Of a stretch of 64,000 nt of DNA, positions 41,994 through 55,228 are shown in pieces (the first letter of the stretch is position 1; each line of letters begins with the position of its first letter). Position numbers and translations under genes: made by a program. The notes under the pieces were generated by a model that saw only the letters and a program-made list of their open reading frames with translations, was not told where the DNA came from and made no database searches. Where the stretch lies: contig NC_056051.1 of NCBI RefSeq assembly GCF_004379255.2, positions 25,661,267-25,725,266 of the forward strand, read 5' to 3'. This stretch comes from Salvia splendens (lineage: Eukaryota; Streptophyta; Magnoliopsida; Lamiales; Lamiaceae).

Positions 41994-44900
41994 TCAGAAG
42001 TCATCTCTGTCTTCGTCTCTCATTGAGTTGGGACCATCGTCGAACCCAGAACCTGGAGCAAGTTCATTAAGATCAAGAAAACGTCTTTTGCTCACCCCTT
42101 CAACTTCTTCTTCATCTTTGTGGTTCTCTTGTTCTGGTGGAATTGGTGGCTTTTCCTCAACGGCCTCCGGTTGCTGCTCCTCAATAGGCTGATGATCGGA
42201 ATGGATATCCTGGATGTCCTCCTGGTTACTGATTTTCTCATCGGAATCTTGGATACTGGTTGAGAACTCTGCGTCACCGCCACTTGAGTATGAGGGCTCG
42301 TCTGGAGCATTCGATTTCTCAGGTTTTGTTTCTTCATTGTCAGATTCAGACACCTCATATTGTCTATAATTGATACGGGTGGCCCTTTTACTTCGTCTGA
42401 GACCTGGCTGGAGGTCACCAACTGACCTCAGTTTTGTTTCCCTCCTAGTTCGGCCGGGCAATGCTCTGGTTCGGCGTGGTGGCGCATCACTATCCTCACT
42501 GGAACTTAATACATCATCTTCCTCCTCCTCTTCCTCCTCTTCATGATTTTCTTCATCCCAGTGGTACTCCTCATCGCCTTCGGAGCTACTTGACATCTTC
42601 CTTCGCTTCTTTCTTTTAAGATATTCATCATCATAAACCACTTCCCCAACTATGTCATCATCACTGTCAAATTCTGCTTCAGCATCTGAGACTGCTTCTA
42701 CGTATTCATTCACTGAATAACGTTCAGGCCTTTGCCTCCGGCGATCACTACAAGACAAAAAAAACAAGTAATTTGTAAATTCATTAAGAATGATGAGAGG
42801 ATTTCAAGCAAACAAACCATCCGGGGGAGTGAATTATCATACCCTCGGTCTAACGTTTCAGTTTTGTGATCTTCATAAAATTCTCCGTCATCGTCATCGC
42901 CAACGCCATCGCCGTCACCATCGTCATCGTAAGGAGATTTGGGAGAAACAGCGCTGAAAGTGAGGTTTTGAGAGTGGTGTGACGGGCCATCCAATCTACC
43001 ATTTCTAGAAACTTCATGTTTCACAGGAGGATCTCTTCCATCAAAAGGTTCGGGTGATTGCTTGTTCGCCCTGGTAGGGATTATAAGAAGAAAAAAGGGT
43101 GAAATTTTTCCAAAATAAAATATAAGGAAAAGTGATGTTACAAGTAGTTGTAGAAATTCTGGGTGCTAAGATCCTCACTTGGTGACCTTTATAGCTTCAT
43201 TTATTGATCGATCATAATCATCTGCAAAAAATGGAAGAATAATATCAATGGTGGACTGGGAAAAATTAATCCAAAGCATAAACAAGGGCGGAAGTCTACT
43301 AAGAAGCCATATGGCACATACCAAAAGTATAGGTCACAGGTTTTCTATCACGGAGAGAGCGTCCGGCAGCGATACCATCCATGCCAATCATGTTATCGAG
43401 CATAAGTGCTTGTCTATGTTGCTTCTTTAACAGTTTCTCCTTCATCTGGATGAAGATATTTCTTAGAACCAACCACAAAATACAGGAAATGCTTAAAACT
43501 AATAAGATGTTCTCTTCAAGAAAGGGATTAATTAACTTAATCCAGGACAATGACCAAAGTAAAAGAAAATGCATGGAAAATCATCTTTCGGTAGAGAACA
43601 ATTTACCACCTTGTGGACCTTCTCAATTTCAGGAAGCATGACATTTTTCAATTTCTTCCCAACAGACACCTCGGTTCTATTTTTACTTGAAAAGAGCTTC
43701 TCCTGTAAGCAACAAACATAAAAGTGACAATCAAAACATGTGCCAGAAATAAAAGTAAAGTTGAATTTTCAGAAAGTATGTATTGTAAGCTTTGCCAAGG
43801 ATATGAGGTCGGGCAATGGAAAAGAAAATAAGATTCAGACCAGACACCTAAAAAACACACAATCAGGTGCACACTCAGAATTCAACTGTGGCCTCTTATG
43901 CTGTTTATCTAACACAAACTCCCCAAGGCTCTTAAAAGCATGTATTCATATACATTTGATATCATTTCCAGGCTGGAAAAGGAGATGATTACCAAGGAAA
44001 AGTGTAATGTTCAATGCAATATGAATGGATTTGTATATTTTCATGTGTTTGTAATGAAATACAGCCAACATGGGAAACCAAAGGGACAAAGAGAAGAATC
44101 TGACTTTTGCTTAAAAAAAATATCCATATATATGAATTGACAAAAATAACACTTGCTCAAGACATAGCAATAAGAATTGACAAAAATCAAGACTTACAGA
44201 AACAATCAGGAATTCATCTAAATTAGTGGCAACTGCTTCCCATTGATATGATGAATGAGGAATAGGTGGAATATTCCTACCCCTTCCTTTTTTCACCTCA
44301 ACATTCCTAATCTCTCTGTATAGTCGATGGCCAATGATGGGATCATCTTCATACCTAGAGAGTAAGAAGCATCCATAAATAACTTTCAAAGTTACATTCT
44401 ACACAATGAAGTGAATACAGAAGCATGCATGTAAGACACTGAGACACCTCCGTGGTAGAGCTGAACCATCAATAGAAATTATTTACATAGATAACAAAAT
44501 GTAATCCATCATCACAGAGCCTGTAATTTACCAATATGAGACTCCATAAGAATCGCCCCCTAGGCGTTCTTTGCGAAATATTGAGAGCTGAACACCATGT
44601 TTTAATGACTCATCTATGTAGTTCCGTATATCTTCTTGCTGCAAGACAACACGGTTAATTTAGCACTAGTAGAAATCATGAGCAGGAGCCGGGGGGGAGT
44701 GTATGTGCAATAATATATTAGAAGCAAAGAACTGCATATGAATCCAGGATTGTTCAAATTTTATAGTTAGAATAACTCAACATCGTTATTTACGCTCCTA
44801 TGACATAATATAATCCTGTAATGGCCAAAGTTTATCTATTGAAGCTAAGACAGCTATCACCAAGAGAATAATTTACGATATTAATACCTCAACCCGAATA

Positions 44901-47574
44901 TCACATAATGCCTTCAGAATAACCACTCGCATCCCAGGATCAAGTGTGTTGTATGCCTCAATTTCAGTCCTAAAACAAACAAAACTCAACTCTTTTGAGC
45001 ATATAAACACGTGTTTCTCATGCACACCAACACAAGTACAACAAAAAAAATGGACTTTGTTGAGATATTAATCCACTCACCTGTGTGATGCAACTATCGG
45101 TAAATCTCCTTCAGCAACCTGTAGCAGAGAACCACACTAAGTAAAACCAGCATTACTCTGGGAAAGATTGATTAAATATTTAGTATCAATAGTGAGCTTA
45201 CCCAGTGCCACCAATCCCTCAGCTTTCTACATAGAACAGTAATCCAAGTATCATGATTAAGTGCCATTCTGGTAATAGGAGGAATGGCCTACGATAAGCG
45301 AAATACCCGCATAAAGAGAACTGGTTACAATGTTAGCGGCAATGTTTATCAAACAGCAATTTGATAACTATACATACCTTATCAAAAAAAAAAGTCAAGA
45401 AAAAAACAAGAATACAAGCAGTTCTCACCTAAACTTGCATAATGCTGTACATTGGAGTTAAATTTGTAATGATGAAGTATTTGGATAGAGTTCTGACAAG
45501 GAACTCATAACCTTTCACCCCTTAACTTGCAAAAAACACAAGAATACAAGCAGTTCTCACCTAAACTTGCATAATGCTGTAAGTTAAATTTGGAATGATG
45601 AATTATTTGGATAGACCTTTCTATGTCATACCTACGATTATAACAAACTATCATTTGAACCAAAATCAAGAGTGTTAAAAAAATACACATTCATGACACT
45701 AAGAATGGTACTGATTGGTGAAAACTATGTCACTGGGGAAACTAAAACAGAGAATTGAAACTTGAATAGATGATCTTTCTTGTGAGAGTTATAATCCTAT
45801 AAACTCTCGAGATGATGATAACAATACACGTCTTACATTGAAAGATTGAATGGGTTGCAAACAACTTATATAACAATTCCAGTTATATGAAAATGAAACA
45901 ACTAAAATGACACCTCTAGGTCAAAATAAATGCATGTAACTCGATCTTATGGGCATAATATTGCATTATTGGCCACTAGTCATCTGCAGACAGTAAACAC
46001 ACAACAAAAGAAATTACTTTAGTCCAGCAAATCTAGTCATTACAGATTATTTCCAAGAGTTGTGTCCTACTAAGCATGCGACTAGAGTGATCTGAATAGA
46101 TGTTGGCTATACTTTGACATTGATCGTCCAGTTATAACATGTGATACCTTAAATTTGCTAATAAATTCAAAAACTCTTTCCTTCACATATACAAAAAGAG
46201 CAAAGGTTGTGTACTGAGTCTCTAATGATCAGTTCATTCAAGACACCTTCCACACCTCTTTACATTTATAATTCACAGAATCCCTCATAAGGTTCCAATA
46301 CTGTGGGCAGTACAATGATCCTCCAAAGGAAGCCCCATAAAACTCAACACAATGGGAAAAAAAAAAGGATAGATTTCGAAAAGAAAGGAAACACAGATCA
46401 TTAAATTAGTGGCATTAGGGCACACTCTCGTCATAATATATACCCATATTCCATCAAAATGGTTTTTTTTTCCTGCCATCCAGACGGTTATGAAAGTGCT
46501 TGAAATTCATGCTTGCTCACTCAAGGAAAAATCAATGCCCACAACTTGTTTTAGTTTTATTTTTTATTTTTGTAGCTAAGACAATCCCTTGCTACAGAGT
46601 CTTATCCAAGCAGGAGATAATATACAATATATCTCTCAAAAGGTAATGTTAAACAACTACTACTACATTACAAGAATAAAAAAAATTATAATAACAACAT
46701 GAACTTCAGAGGATAGACCAAACGAACTATAAACTAACAAAAATGACACTCAAATAACAAAAAAGTTATACTAACAATTAGGAAACTAAAGAAGGAAGTA
46801 ACAAGACTAACCTTTAACAATGGCATATGTATCTCAGCCAAAGTATTATTCGGATTAATCAAGGCCGTCTCAAACTCCTCTGCCGAAAACTCCACCTTGA
46901 CATTCAATAGAGGCCTAAATACCTACACCTCACAGCACAAATAAAAAAACACACATCAGCTTCAAAGAACCAAAACTCCACAAAGCTCAAATCTTACTAG
47001 TTTCTATTATAAACTTTTCTCGAGTTGAACGTACATTCAAGAAATTGAGAATAGAAGCCAACTGCCACATGGACCGAATATTCCACCGAGGCAGCTGCGA
47101 CGCCTCTGGCTCTCCTACCAGTGGCGTAACTGCCCTACTACTTGGCAACTGTGCCAACGAAGTAGAGCCATCCTCCTCTCCGCCCTCCTCCTCCTCTTCC
47201 CTATAACCATCCTCCTCCTCCGAATCCTCCTTCAATAGCCTCGCCGATAATCTCTCCTTCCTCTTCTTTTTCCTCTTCCTCTCCACCTCCGCCGTAGCCT
47301 CCGCCTCAGCTGCAGCTTGCAGCCTTGCTGCCGCCCTCTGCGTGCACGCCCTCGAAGGCCGCTCCCTCCTCGTTACTACACTACTATTACCATTATTTTC
47401 ACTAGCTGACTTCACATTAGTCTCCTTAATACTCTCGCCCTTGGTGTTATTTTCGACACCGGACTTTCGATTCTCCGAATTTTCCGGCGAGTGGTGGTGG
47501 ATCGGCGAGTAATGCTCCGGCATGGCGGATGAATCGTCAAGAGAAGGGTTACATGGGAGATCAAGGGCTTGCAT
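41994..47574 (-). CDS. DDR4: DDT domain-containing protein DDR4
   Basis: Nuclear DDT-domain protein; DDR proteins partner ISWI remodelers (CHR11/CHR17) in Arabidopsis. Twelve exons by GT-AG and phase: 47035-47574, 46812-46922, 45202-45288, 45081-45118, 44888-44969, 44532-44638, 44198-44354, 43607-43702, 43322-43445, 43179-43221, 42843-43070, 41994-42747; 2367 nt, 788 residues. Start at MQALDLPC (47574); the next ATG (MPEHYSP, 47523) is an alternative. Basic Ala/Lys/Arg-rich N-terminus; DDT core LPRWNIRSMWQLASILNFLNV plus FRPLLNVKVEFSAEEFETAL spans exons 1-2; YEDDPIIGHRLYREIR and AAGRSLRDRKPVTYTF are conserved blocks; the last exon is strongly acidic (EEEEEEEEDD) and ends in a lysine/aspartate-rich tail. 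The exon 8 donor (GTGG or GTAAAT, 3 bp apart) is ambiguous. Intron 2 is long (about 1.5 kb). Confidence 0.92.
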
Positions 47575-49910
47575 TGAAGCAGCCCAGGAATGTTGATTCA
47601 AACCAAATGGGCACAATAAAGCTGGGGTTTTTCTCAAAGCTAGCTCAATAATTTGCACGAATCATCAAACAATACCGATAATAATGAAGACGATTGCTGC
47701 AAAACGAGAAAAGGGGCAAAATCAGACAATCATAATAATCATTGCTGGGGTACGTGAATAATGGGGGTTTTGGAGCTGCGGTAGGTTCTTCACCCCCTCA
47801 GTTTTTAGAGAGAGAAGGGAAAGGAGAGAGAGGAGACAGGAAATTGAGGAGAATCGGATTTTGTAAAAACAAATATAGCTGTGTAAATACGGGGATTTTG
47901 GCGAAGGGGGTGAAACTTTGGCGTTGAAAAGGGTGAAATTGGATCAAAATCTACGAGGAGAGGAATTGAATTATTGGGAATTAAATTCTATTTAGGGCTG
48001 GGGTTTGAGGGTTTCACTGCATCAGGGTAAAGAGGGGGAGATTCTCTTGTGGTGGATTTCATTGAGTTCACGCTCTACGACGTCGTATCGAGTCGAAGTT
48101 TGTTGCAAGTCAATAATTTGTCTTCAATTTCTTCTACAAAATTAAGGAATCAACAATGTGTCAATAGATCTTTGTGACCATGGGATTATCAAGTAATTTC
48201 CTTTTTTCATAGTGGTCAAATCTAATCAATTTGTACATAATCTATCAACTTAGTCACTTTTCATTGTCAAGACACTAAGAAATTCATGGGTGGATCCACC
48301 TAGATTTTTTTCTAAATATATCAATATTTTATCTAATTTTCCTCTTTTGGGTTTGTGATGGCCTTGCTAATTATACTTACCAATTGTCTTTGGTTTTTAA
48401 ATAGTAAAATAATAAAACTTGAAAATTGAGGCCCATATATGTTGGTTAATTTTTTAACAATGGTCACACTCCCACATCTTTTGAACATAATACTATACTC
48501 CACATACTATGAAAATAGTCTCGTTTATAAATGTTACAAGTTTTAAATGAAACAAATAAAATGGGTAAGTGAAAGAATATAAAAAGTGGCGAGAATTTTG
48601 TCAAAAATAGAAATAAGACTAATTTTATTTGGACGACAAAAGAGTATTACTATTTATATCCAAATATCATAACTCGATATATCTCGTATCATCTATGCCT
48701 CAAATATTTCGGTATATATTGTGGTACGGTGTGTAAGCAAGTGTAATGCGATATCAATATTTTATGTAATTATCATATCAAAACTTACTAATACTGTTAA
48801 TGCAAAATATGTACTCCATTATTCATTATATTTCATTATAATAAGTACGGTATATCAATTTATTAGTATTTTTTTTCACTCACATGCAGCAAAAATAAAT
48901 TGCATTGGTGAAGATGAAACTTAGACAATGTTATTTTGATCCAAGTATTTTTATTTGATTTGTCATACTGTTGATAAAAATCAAGTTATTGAATTGAACT
49001 AAAACAGGTGTTTATATAATCTTATCCCATAAGCTGGAAAAAGAAAATGAAAAAACTAATATTGTACGTATTTTTTAAATTAATTGAATGACCAATTTTT
49101 GGTTTTCTTATACTTTTTATATCCATAAGTATTAAGTAGATTCTTGAAACTTTCATATACTACTAAAAAGTGTGAATGATGATTAATATACACGACACAA
49201 TCATTTTATCCATACTTATACGTGCATTTGTTTTTTATGATAAACCTTTTTAGAAGAATATATAACTACCTCAAAAAGAAGAATAAATGTAGTAATATCA
49301 TCAAAGGATTGCTTGCTGATGAATAGAAGAAGCATTCTCAATAATTTAATGTATGTTTTTATTCACCTTCAAATGTATATATTACAATCCTCATCAAAGT
49401 CAAGAAATAAGATCAAATAGTTCTCTACAGAAATGATCAATTTTACAAAGATTTCATCATACCAGCAGAGCTCTGAACTTCCTTCCCTTTAATCTGCACT
49501 TCTCAGATGTTAACGACTCTACATGGCACCGACTATGTTTTAAGACGAAATCTACGCACAATGAAGCACAAAAGTTACCGAGTGATTGAAACTGAATCAG
49601 CCGACACGAGAGCATTTTTCCATGAGCATAAGATACCAGGAACGCGTTAGACAGTCTCCAGCAGGAAGGTTAGATACTGAAAATACCAAACAGTCTTGAA
49701 CGTGAACGATCAGAGAAAAAATGCGAAAGAAAGAGATACAGATCAATCAAGGCCAAACCTGCATAACAAGAACATCGTTAAAGCTTTGTAGAACTTTGAT
49801 GTCACGCGGTCTGCCTCTGCAAAAGACCTGCCCATTTCCTAGTATTTTCACGAAAACTGATACAGCACATCACTATTTAGTAAGCGTGGGAACACAAATC
49901 GTTTCATGTA
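47575..49910. other. DDR4 upstream region and AT-rich spacer
   Basis: 47575-48100 is the probable 5' UTR/promoter (GA-rich GAGAGAGAAGGG tract near 47808, ACGACGTCGT near 48077). From 48100 to about 49400 no gene is supported. About 49400-49910 probably is 3' UTR of the next minus-strand gene. Confidence 0.5.
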
Positions 49911-52459
49911 CTAGTCATCATAATCAATGCGCTTGCTCTCTCGTAGAGAATGGTAAAGCCTCCGGAGCACAACATGTTTGTAGAATTTTCTAGTCCAGAA
50001 AAACAACACTAAGGCAACAAGAGAGCCGGAGAGTGCAACGGCTGCCATGATAAGAAACGAGAATCTGAAACATTGAATTCCAATGCATGTATTTCCATCA
50101 CCGTCCACTTCCTTGTCGTAGAGAAATCCCACCACCCAGATAGAGAGAACATAAGACCCAATAGGACCTGCACTAGTGATGGTGTTAAATATCGTTCCTA
50201 AATGCTCTTTCCCAAACAATTCGGAGGCAATAGTCGGCATCAACGACCATTGTGACCCATAGCAAACACCCACCAATACAGAACCGGGGTAAAGGGCACC
50301 AGGGAAACCAAAAGAAACCATTGCATAGCCAATGCTCATGGTTGCTAGAGTAAATATCATAAATAACGGCCTTGGCCAACGTTTTGCGTGCAAGAAATAA
50401 TCAGAAACGTAACCTGCTCCAAAACGACCCAGGAAGTTCCAGATGCTCCATAGTGAAACCAAAGTATCAACCTCGATGCTCTTGTAACTAAGAGATTCGC
50501 CTATTTGGCTAATATTATTCACCAAGGCAAGCCCTGATCCCATAGAACAAGCAGTTGTGAAGAACAAAAGCCAGAAACTGATCGTTCGCATAGCCCCAAT
50601 AAGATTTACATCCTCTCTCAAATGCAACATGTTATTATTTGACTCCCTAACTTGGTCTGCACCGTTTGGGAGCTCATGATACCCATCTTGGTCTTCCGAG
50701 GTATCCGTGTCATCATAATCTATTGGGTCCTTATCATCTGACATTTGATTGTGCTCGAGCAAAGACTTTACCATCCGATACGACTTATACCTCTGGGCTC
50801 GGATTGCAATAAAAATAGGGGACAACAGCAACATGACAAGTAGAGAAAATGTCAAGGCACGTATGGATACAGTTAATTTGAAAATGTTCTGGATGATTAT
50901 CACAGTTGCAAGATAGGCAGCTAAAACAAGAGCAAAAGATGAGAAGGCATTCAAGTGCTTGATCTCATCTTCTTCACTTGTTCTAAAGATTCTAACAAAA
51001 CCCATAAACAGAACCGTATTAATTGGCGGGAGCAATGCCAGGAGCAAGATATATGAACTCGGATTGTGCTTGAAAATCGTCTGATATACTAAAATTAATA
51101 TGGCTCCACTGAGACCAAGAAAGCCCTGCAAAATTCAAAGATCTCAGTGGACATAGAATTAAAAGAAGCATAACAAATGCAGTAAATAGAAAATTAACAA
51201 GTATGACAAAGAAGCAGTTCAACAAACCCAGTTATTAATTTCAAGCAAATACGTCAATTTTATATAGAGAAACCGAAAAATGAAATTTCCACTCATTCCT
51301 TATTAGGCTTAAAAGTATGAAATGAAGGAAACAAAATATTTAGTGTTAGCTATCATATTAGTTTACTGTTTTTCTTAGTAATAACAATAACAATCTAAAC
51401 AACTACAAGTCCGTTATATGAATTAGCGAAATAACACCTAAATGCATTGAGTGAGTACCTCCCCACTCCCCAAATTTCCAAATTCGTGCTATCGCAATGA
51501 TTCTAAAATTTCCACAGGAAGAATATCATAATCCACCAATATCATCATATACTCCTATAACTCTATCGATCTATCACACATTGAGTGTCTTATTCTCACT
51601 TGTCCTACACAATCTTCTACACAGCAAGACATTGTAGTGCTCACTCCAACTCAATTTACAAATCAAATGCTACTAAACAAAAACAATACTAAATAAAGTT
51701 TGGTCACGAAACAGATGCATTCAACTAAAGTTGGCCTTTTAAGAGTAATGGCACAATTAAAAAAACATGACAATAATCTACCAGGCTATAAATATGCCAT
51801 AAAAAGCTCAACATGTTTATCCCCAAAAATGTTGTTTTTCATGTATTTTGTGTATTATATGATTGCATTTAGGAAATTTTCCAGCTCAATAAGTCGAATC
51901 CATATACTTTCAAGTTGAATTATCGAAACCAGAATTCAACAGTAGCATAAATAAGTAAACAGTAATCAATTAATCAATTTCCAAACCCTACCTTCATGAT
52001 CCCAACAATGGTGCCGCTGTAGCTAGGAAAATTATGCACGCCGGTGACGACATTCGCCGTGTTGAAGAAAGTCATGGCGTGCGCCGCCACCAGCATGTAC
52101 AGACACATCACCAACGGCGCCGGCCGCGGCAGCGCCCCGGTGACGGCCAGCCACATCATGAAGTAGCCGGCGAAGCACTGCAGCGCGCCGGCGAGGAGCA
52201 CGACCCAGGGGCCGCAGCGGGCGGCGGTGGCGGAGTAGAGGAGGCCGGAGAGGAGGCCGACGTTGGCGCCGACGTCCTTGAACCAGGAGATGGTGGTGAG
52301 CGTGGATTGGTCGTAGTTTTGGGTGGATTTGAGGGATTGGGAGTAGATGCTGAAGGTGTAGAGTGAGCCGGCGGTGCACTGGATCCAAATACTGGCGGCC
52401 GCCGCCACCCATTTGTTCTTGATCAGAGTTTTCCGGCTGGGATTGTAGTCTGGTTCCAT
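49911..52459 (-). CDS. NFD4-like MFS transporter (nodulin-like domain), copy A
   Basis: Membrane protein of the Nodulin-like/MFS family related to NUCLEAR FUSION DEFECTIVE 4; substrate unknown. Two exons, 51992-52459 and 49911-51125; 1683 nt, 560 residues. The N-terminus (NKWVAAAASIWIQCTAGSLYTF, QSTLTTISWFKDVGANVG) and conserved C-half (SMGSGLALVNNISQIGESL, SLWSIWNFLGRFGAGYVSDY, SLMPTIASELFG, GTIFNT) give about twelve membrane segments. An acidic loop (about residues 290-320: DDKDPIDYDDTDTSEDQD) lies between the halves. The single intron falls directly after GIMK, as in copy B. Divergently oriented to copy B with 2.8 kb between the ATGs. Confidence 0.93.
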
Positions 52460-54033
52460 GATTGAGGAAGCTCTGATTTCGTGGAAATTGGGGATTTTTT
52501 TTTTCCGAATACGTTTATGTTTTTCGAGATTTGGGTGATCAGATGGGGAAGACAGTCTCTGTTTTTTTTAATTAAATATGTGACAAATATCTAATGAACA
52601 GTTTATCTATAAATTAAATATTCAATTGTTTCTATTTTTAAAATGTATAGAAAAGAACAAAATGGATTTAATTTTAATTGCATAATTAAGGGTGTAATAA
52701 TAATTGTAAGATAGAAGTATAATTCAATTGAAAATGTAATCGTGGCCAGTTAAGATAATTAAGGGTGTAAGTGTAATTGTAATTTTAAGATAAAGCCAAA
52801 TAAATCTCTTGTAATATCTTCCAATATAGAGAATAGATAAAAGAATACAATCGGATAATTATTCTAATGCTATTTATTTTTCCCATGGCCAATAATTTAT
52901 TAATCAAAATGAGTCAAATGACAACTTTATAAATCGAGCTCAAGGTGATTAAATTAGTTCCACATGATTTATTCAATATCAATAATAAATTGGCCCATAA
53001 TATTTTAATTCATTAAATCAATTGCCGGCCCAAGAGAAATTATCTACACTATTATTTTAATGTATCAATAAATTAGTAGGTCCAAAAGAAAAAGAAAAAA
53101 CACCTCTGAAATTATTGAAGCACAAATGTATTTTGTGGATGATACTTTTTGTATTCGATTTCTCAACTTCGTTTTATATTTTTTTTTTGTGTTCTCAAAA
53201 TATCTCTTCTATCAATAGTTTGAGGATTCGGAATGATCAAATGATTTACTCTATTCATATGGGCAAGGATTGAACCCTTAATTCATACTTAAGGGACGAG
53301 GGACGAGATGCTGAACCACTACAACAATCTGATTAATGCCGTCATTTTATATTAATGTCAAACAAACAATCCTACTCGAGTATTTAATTTAATTGAAAAT
53401 AAATTGAATTAAATGACTGAAAATGATAAGATTGACACGAAGCTAAATGAGATTAATTACATGTATCAAGGATTGAACCCTTAATTTATATGTTGATAAG
53501 AACAGGACGTGTAGGCTTATTCTTGTATAGTGTATACTCGTTATTGGCCCACCAAGAGAAGTTGTAATGTTTTAGTATACTCTTTTGTCATATTTTTATT
53601 GTAGTATCTATTTTTAGGTAATTTGGAATATCCATGAACTTTTATTCAAAGTCCTCTTTTCTTTCCGTGCTTATCTATCTGGCTTTGCATATTATTATTT
53701 GAAAAGCAAATAATAATAATATTGCTAAAGGTTGAAGTTACAGACGTTAATTGAGAAATGTTAGTTTCTCTATTCATGAATAATAGTACGAGAAATGGAC
53801 CACTTGTTTTTATCTATGCACTTGGGTCCACTCTGTCATGTGCGCTTAGACCGGACCGGACCTATTTCGGGTCAGATATGGTATATATTTATCTTGAGTA
53901 TGAGCCTAGTAATGAGGAGGGGCAGATGCAGAAAAAAATATCAGTTCATTTCTAAATTTTATTTCGTAGTAGTATATATTCATGTGATTTAAATTATTTG
54001 AAGGGGCTATTATACAATAATTTGCATTAAACT
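52460..54033. other. spacer, gene-free
   Basis: Promoter side of copy A. The phrase AAGGATTGAACCCTTAATT occurs twice (about 53270 and 53468), so part of the spacer is duplicated; its minus strand resembles a tRNA T-arm but no tRNA can be folded. Confidence 0.45.
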
Positions 54034-54059
54034 TTGAATAAATTCCATAAATTAATGCC

Positions 54060-54215
54060 ACATAGGATTACCCGCCTTACCCACACCAGGGCTACCCGCC
54101 CCCGGCTACCCTCCCCAGCCCCCCAATACGCTCCTCCGCCGCCGCCGCACCACCACAACCATAAGCCTAACGGCGGCGACAGTTTCTTGCAAGGATGGTA
54201 CGCCGCATCTAACGT
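54060..54215 (+). pseudogene. decayed CYSTM (Cys-rich transmembrane module) fragment
   Basis: Encodes Pro-rich text QYAPPPPPHHHNHKP followed by GGDSFLQGWYAASNVD, which looks like the end of CYSTM proteins (SFLQGC..A.LCCCC) with the cysteines lost. Upstream repeats (GLPAPGYPPQPP) lie in another frame. About 150 bp, island of high GC in AT-rich DNA; too short and degraded to be functional. Confidence 0.45.
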
Positions 54216-54890
54216 TGATTTTTCAAAATTTTATTTTCAATCGACATTGGATTTTATGCAGTTTTATTTTGTTTAAAGTCACGCCGACATTTCATGCATA
54301 TTAATTTGTGGGCCGTCTAAAAAATATGAACAATTCAAAGTTTATATGTTTGGAGTTGGAAATTTTTAGTTGTGTGTATAAAATCGTTATGTGTATGTAG
54401 AAGCAATACATTGTTCCAAGTAGTTGTAGTTTAAAACTTTGGTTGTGTTTTATGAGATTAATTTTGTGTCAAATGGTGAGACCAAGACTAATCCTACGTG
54501 GCATTGTCCCGCCCATGGTAATGAGCCCTTATGCACGCACACATGCACACTTGCGTATTTGCAGATCGGCGGATGGACTCAAGCCGATTAGAACTGGGTC
54601 AAGCCGGAAGGACTTAAGCCGATTCTGCTAAGTCTGGTATTTTATCAACTCTACTTTATAGTACATAAGATCAATGAGAAACTACTTTGTACTAATAGCG
54701 ACTTAAATTCAGAACAACTACTCATTTTTCTTTGTTAAATCCTTTTAGATTAGTTGATTCATGGAGTATCTAAGAATTAAAACATTATTATCTATATATT
54801 ATTCTTTCTCATACTTTATTAAAATCATTGAACATACAAAATAACATTTTTTAAAATCTCATACCATATTTGCAACGGAAGCAATATTAC

Positions 54891-55010
54891 TTATACATAC
54901 ATGAAGCCATGGATCACATATAACAAGTCAACCTCAATCGAAATCAAACCATAGCGTATCACTTATACGCACACGAAGTCATGGTTCAGATACAACGGAT
55001 CAAACCCGAT
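54891..55010 (+). repeat. imperfect direct repeat upstream of NFD4-like copy B
   Basis: ACTTATACATACATGAAGCC.. (about 54891) and ACTTATACGCACACGAAGTC.. (about 54960) are about 45-bp near-copies, 70 bp apart, 220-330 bp upstream of the ATG. Confidence 0.55.
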
Positions 55011-55100
55011 CCAACCCAACCCGAGCACTCTCTTGGCCATAACTCACTTAAAAAAGATAATATCTGTCTCGTACACATAATTTGTGAAATCGACAAGCAA

Positions 55101-55110
55101 ACTATAAAGG
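55101..55110 (+). promoter_or_regulatory. likely TATA box of NFD4-like copy B
   Basis: ACTATAAAGG about 120 bp upstream of the ATG at 55229, in a region otherwise lacking TATA-like sequence. Confidence 0.55.
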
Positions 55111-55228
55111 GACCACGAACACACTCTTCCGGCCACAAACACACCAACCACAAACACAAAACACAATAAGTATCTCTACTAATTGCGAATTCACACACTC
55201 CACAATAAATCCAATAGCAACAACAACA

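Noticed and set aside
53258..53300. tRNA T-arm-like sequence GGGTTCAATCCTTG on the minus strand
   Set aside because: No anticodon or acceptor stem can be paired nearby, and the same phrase recurs at about 53470 as part of a spacer repeat.
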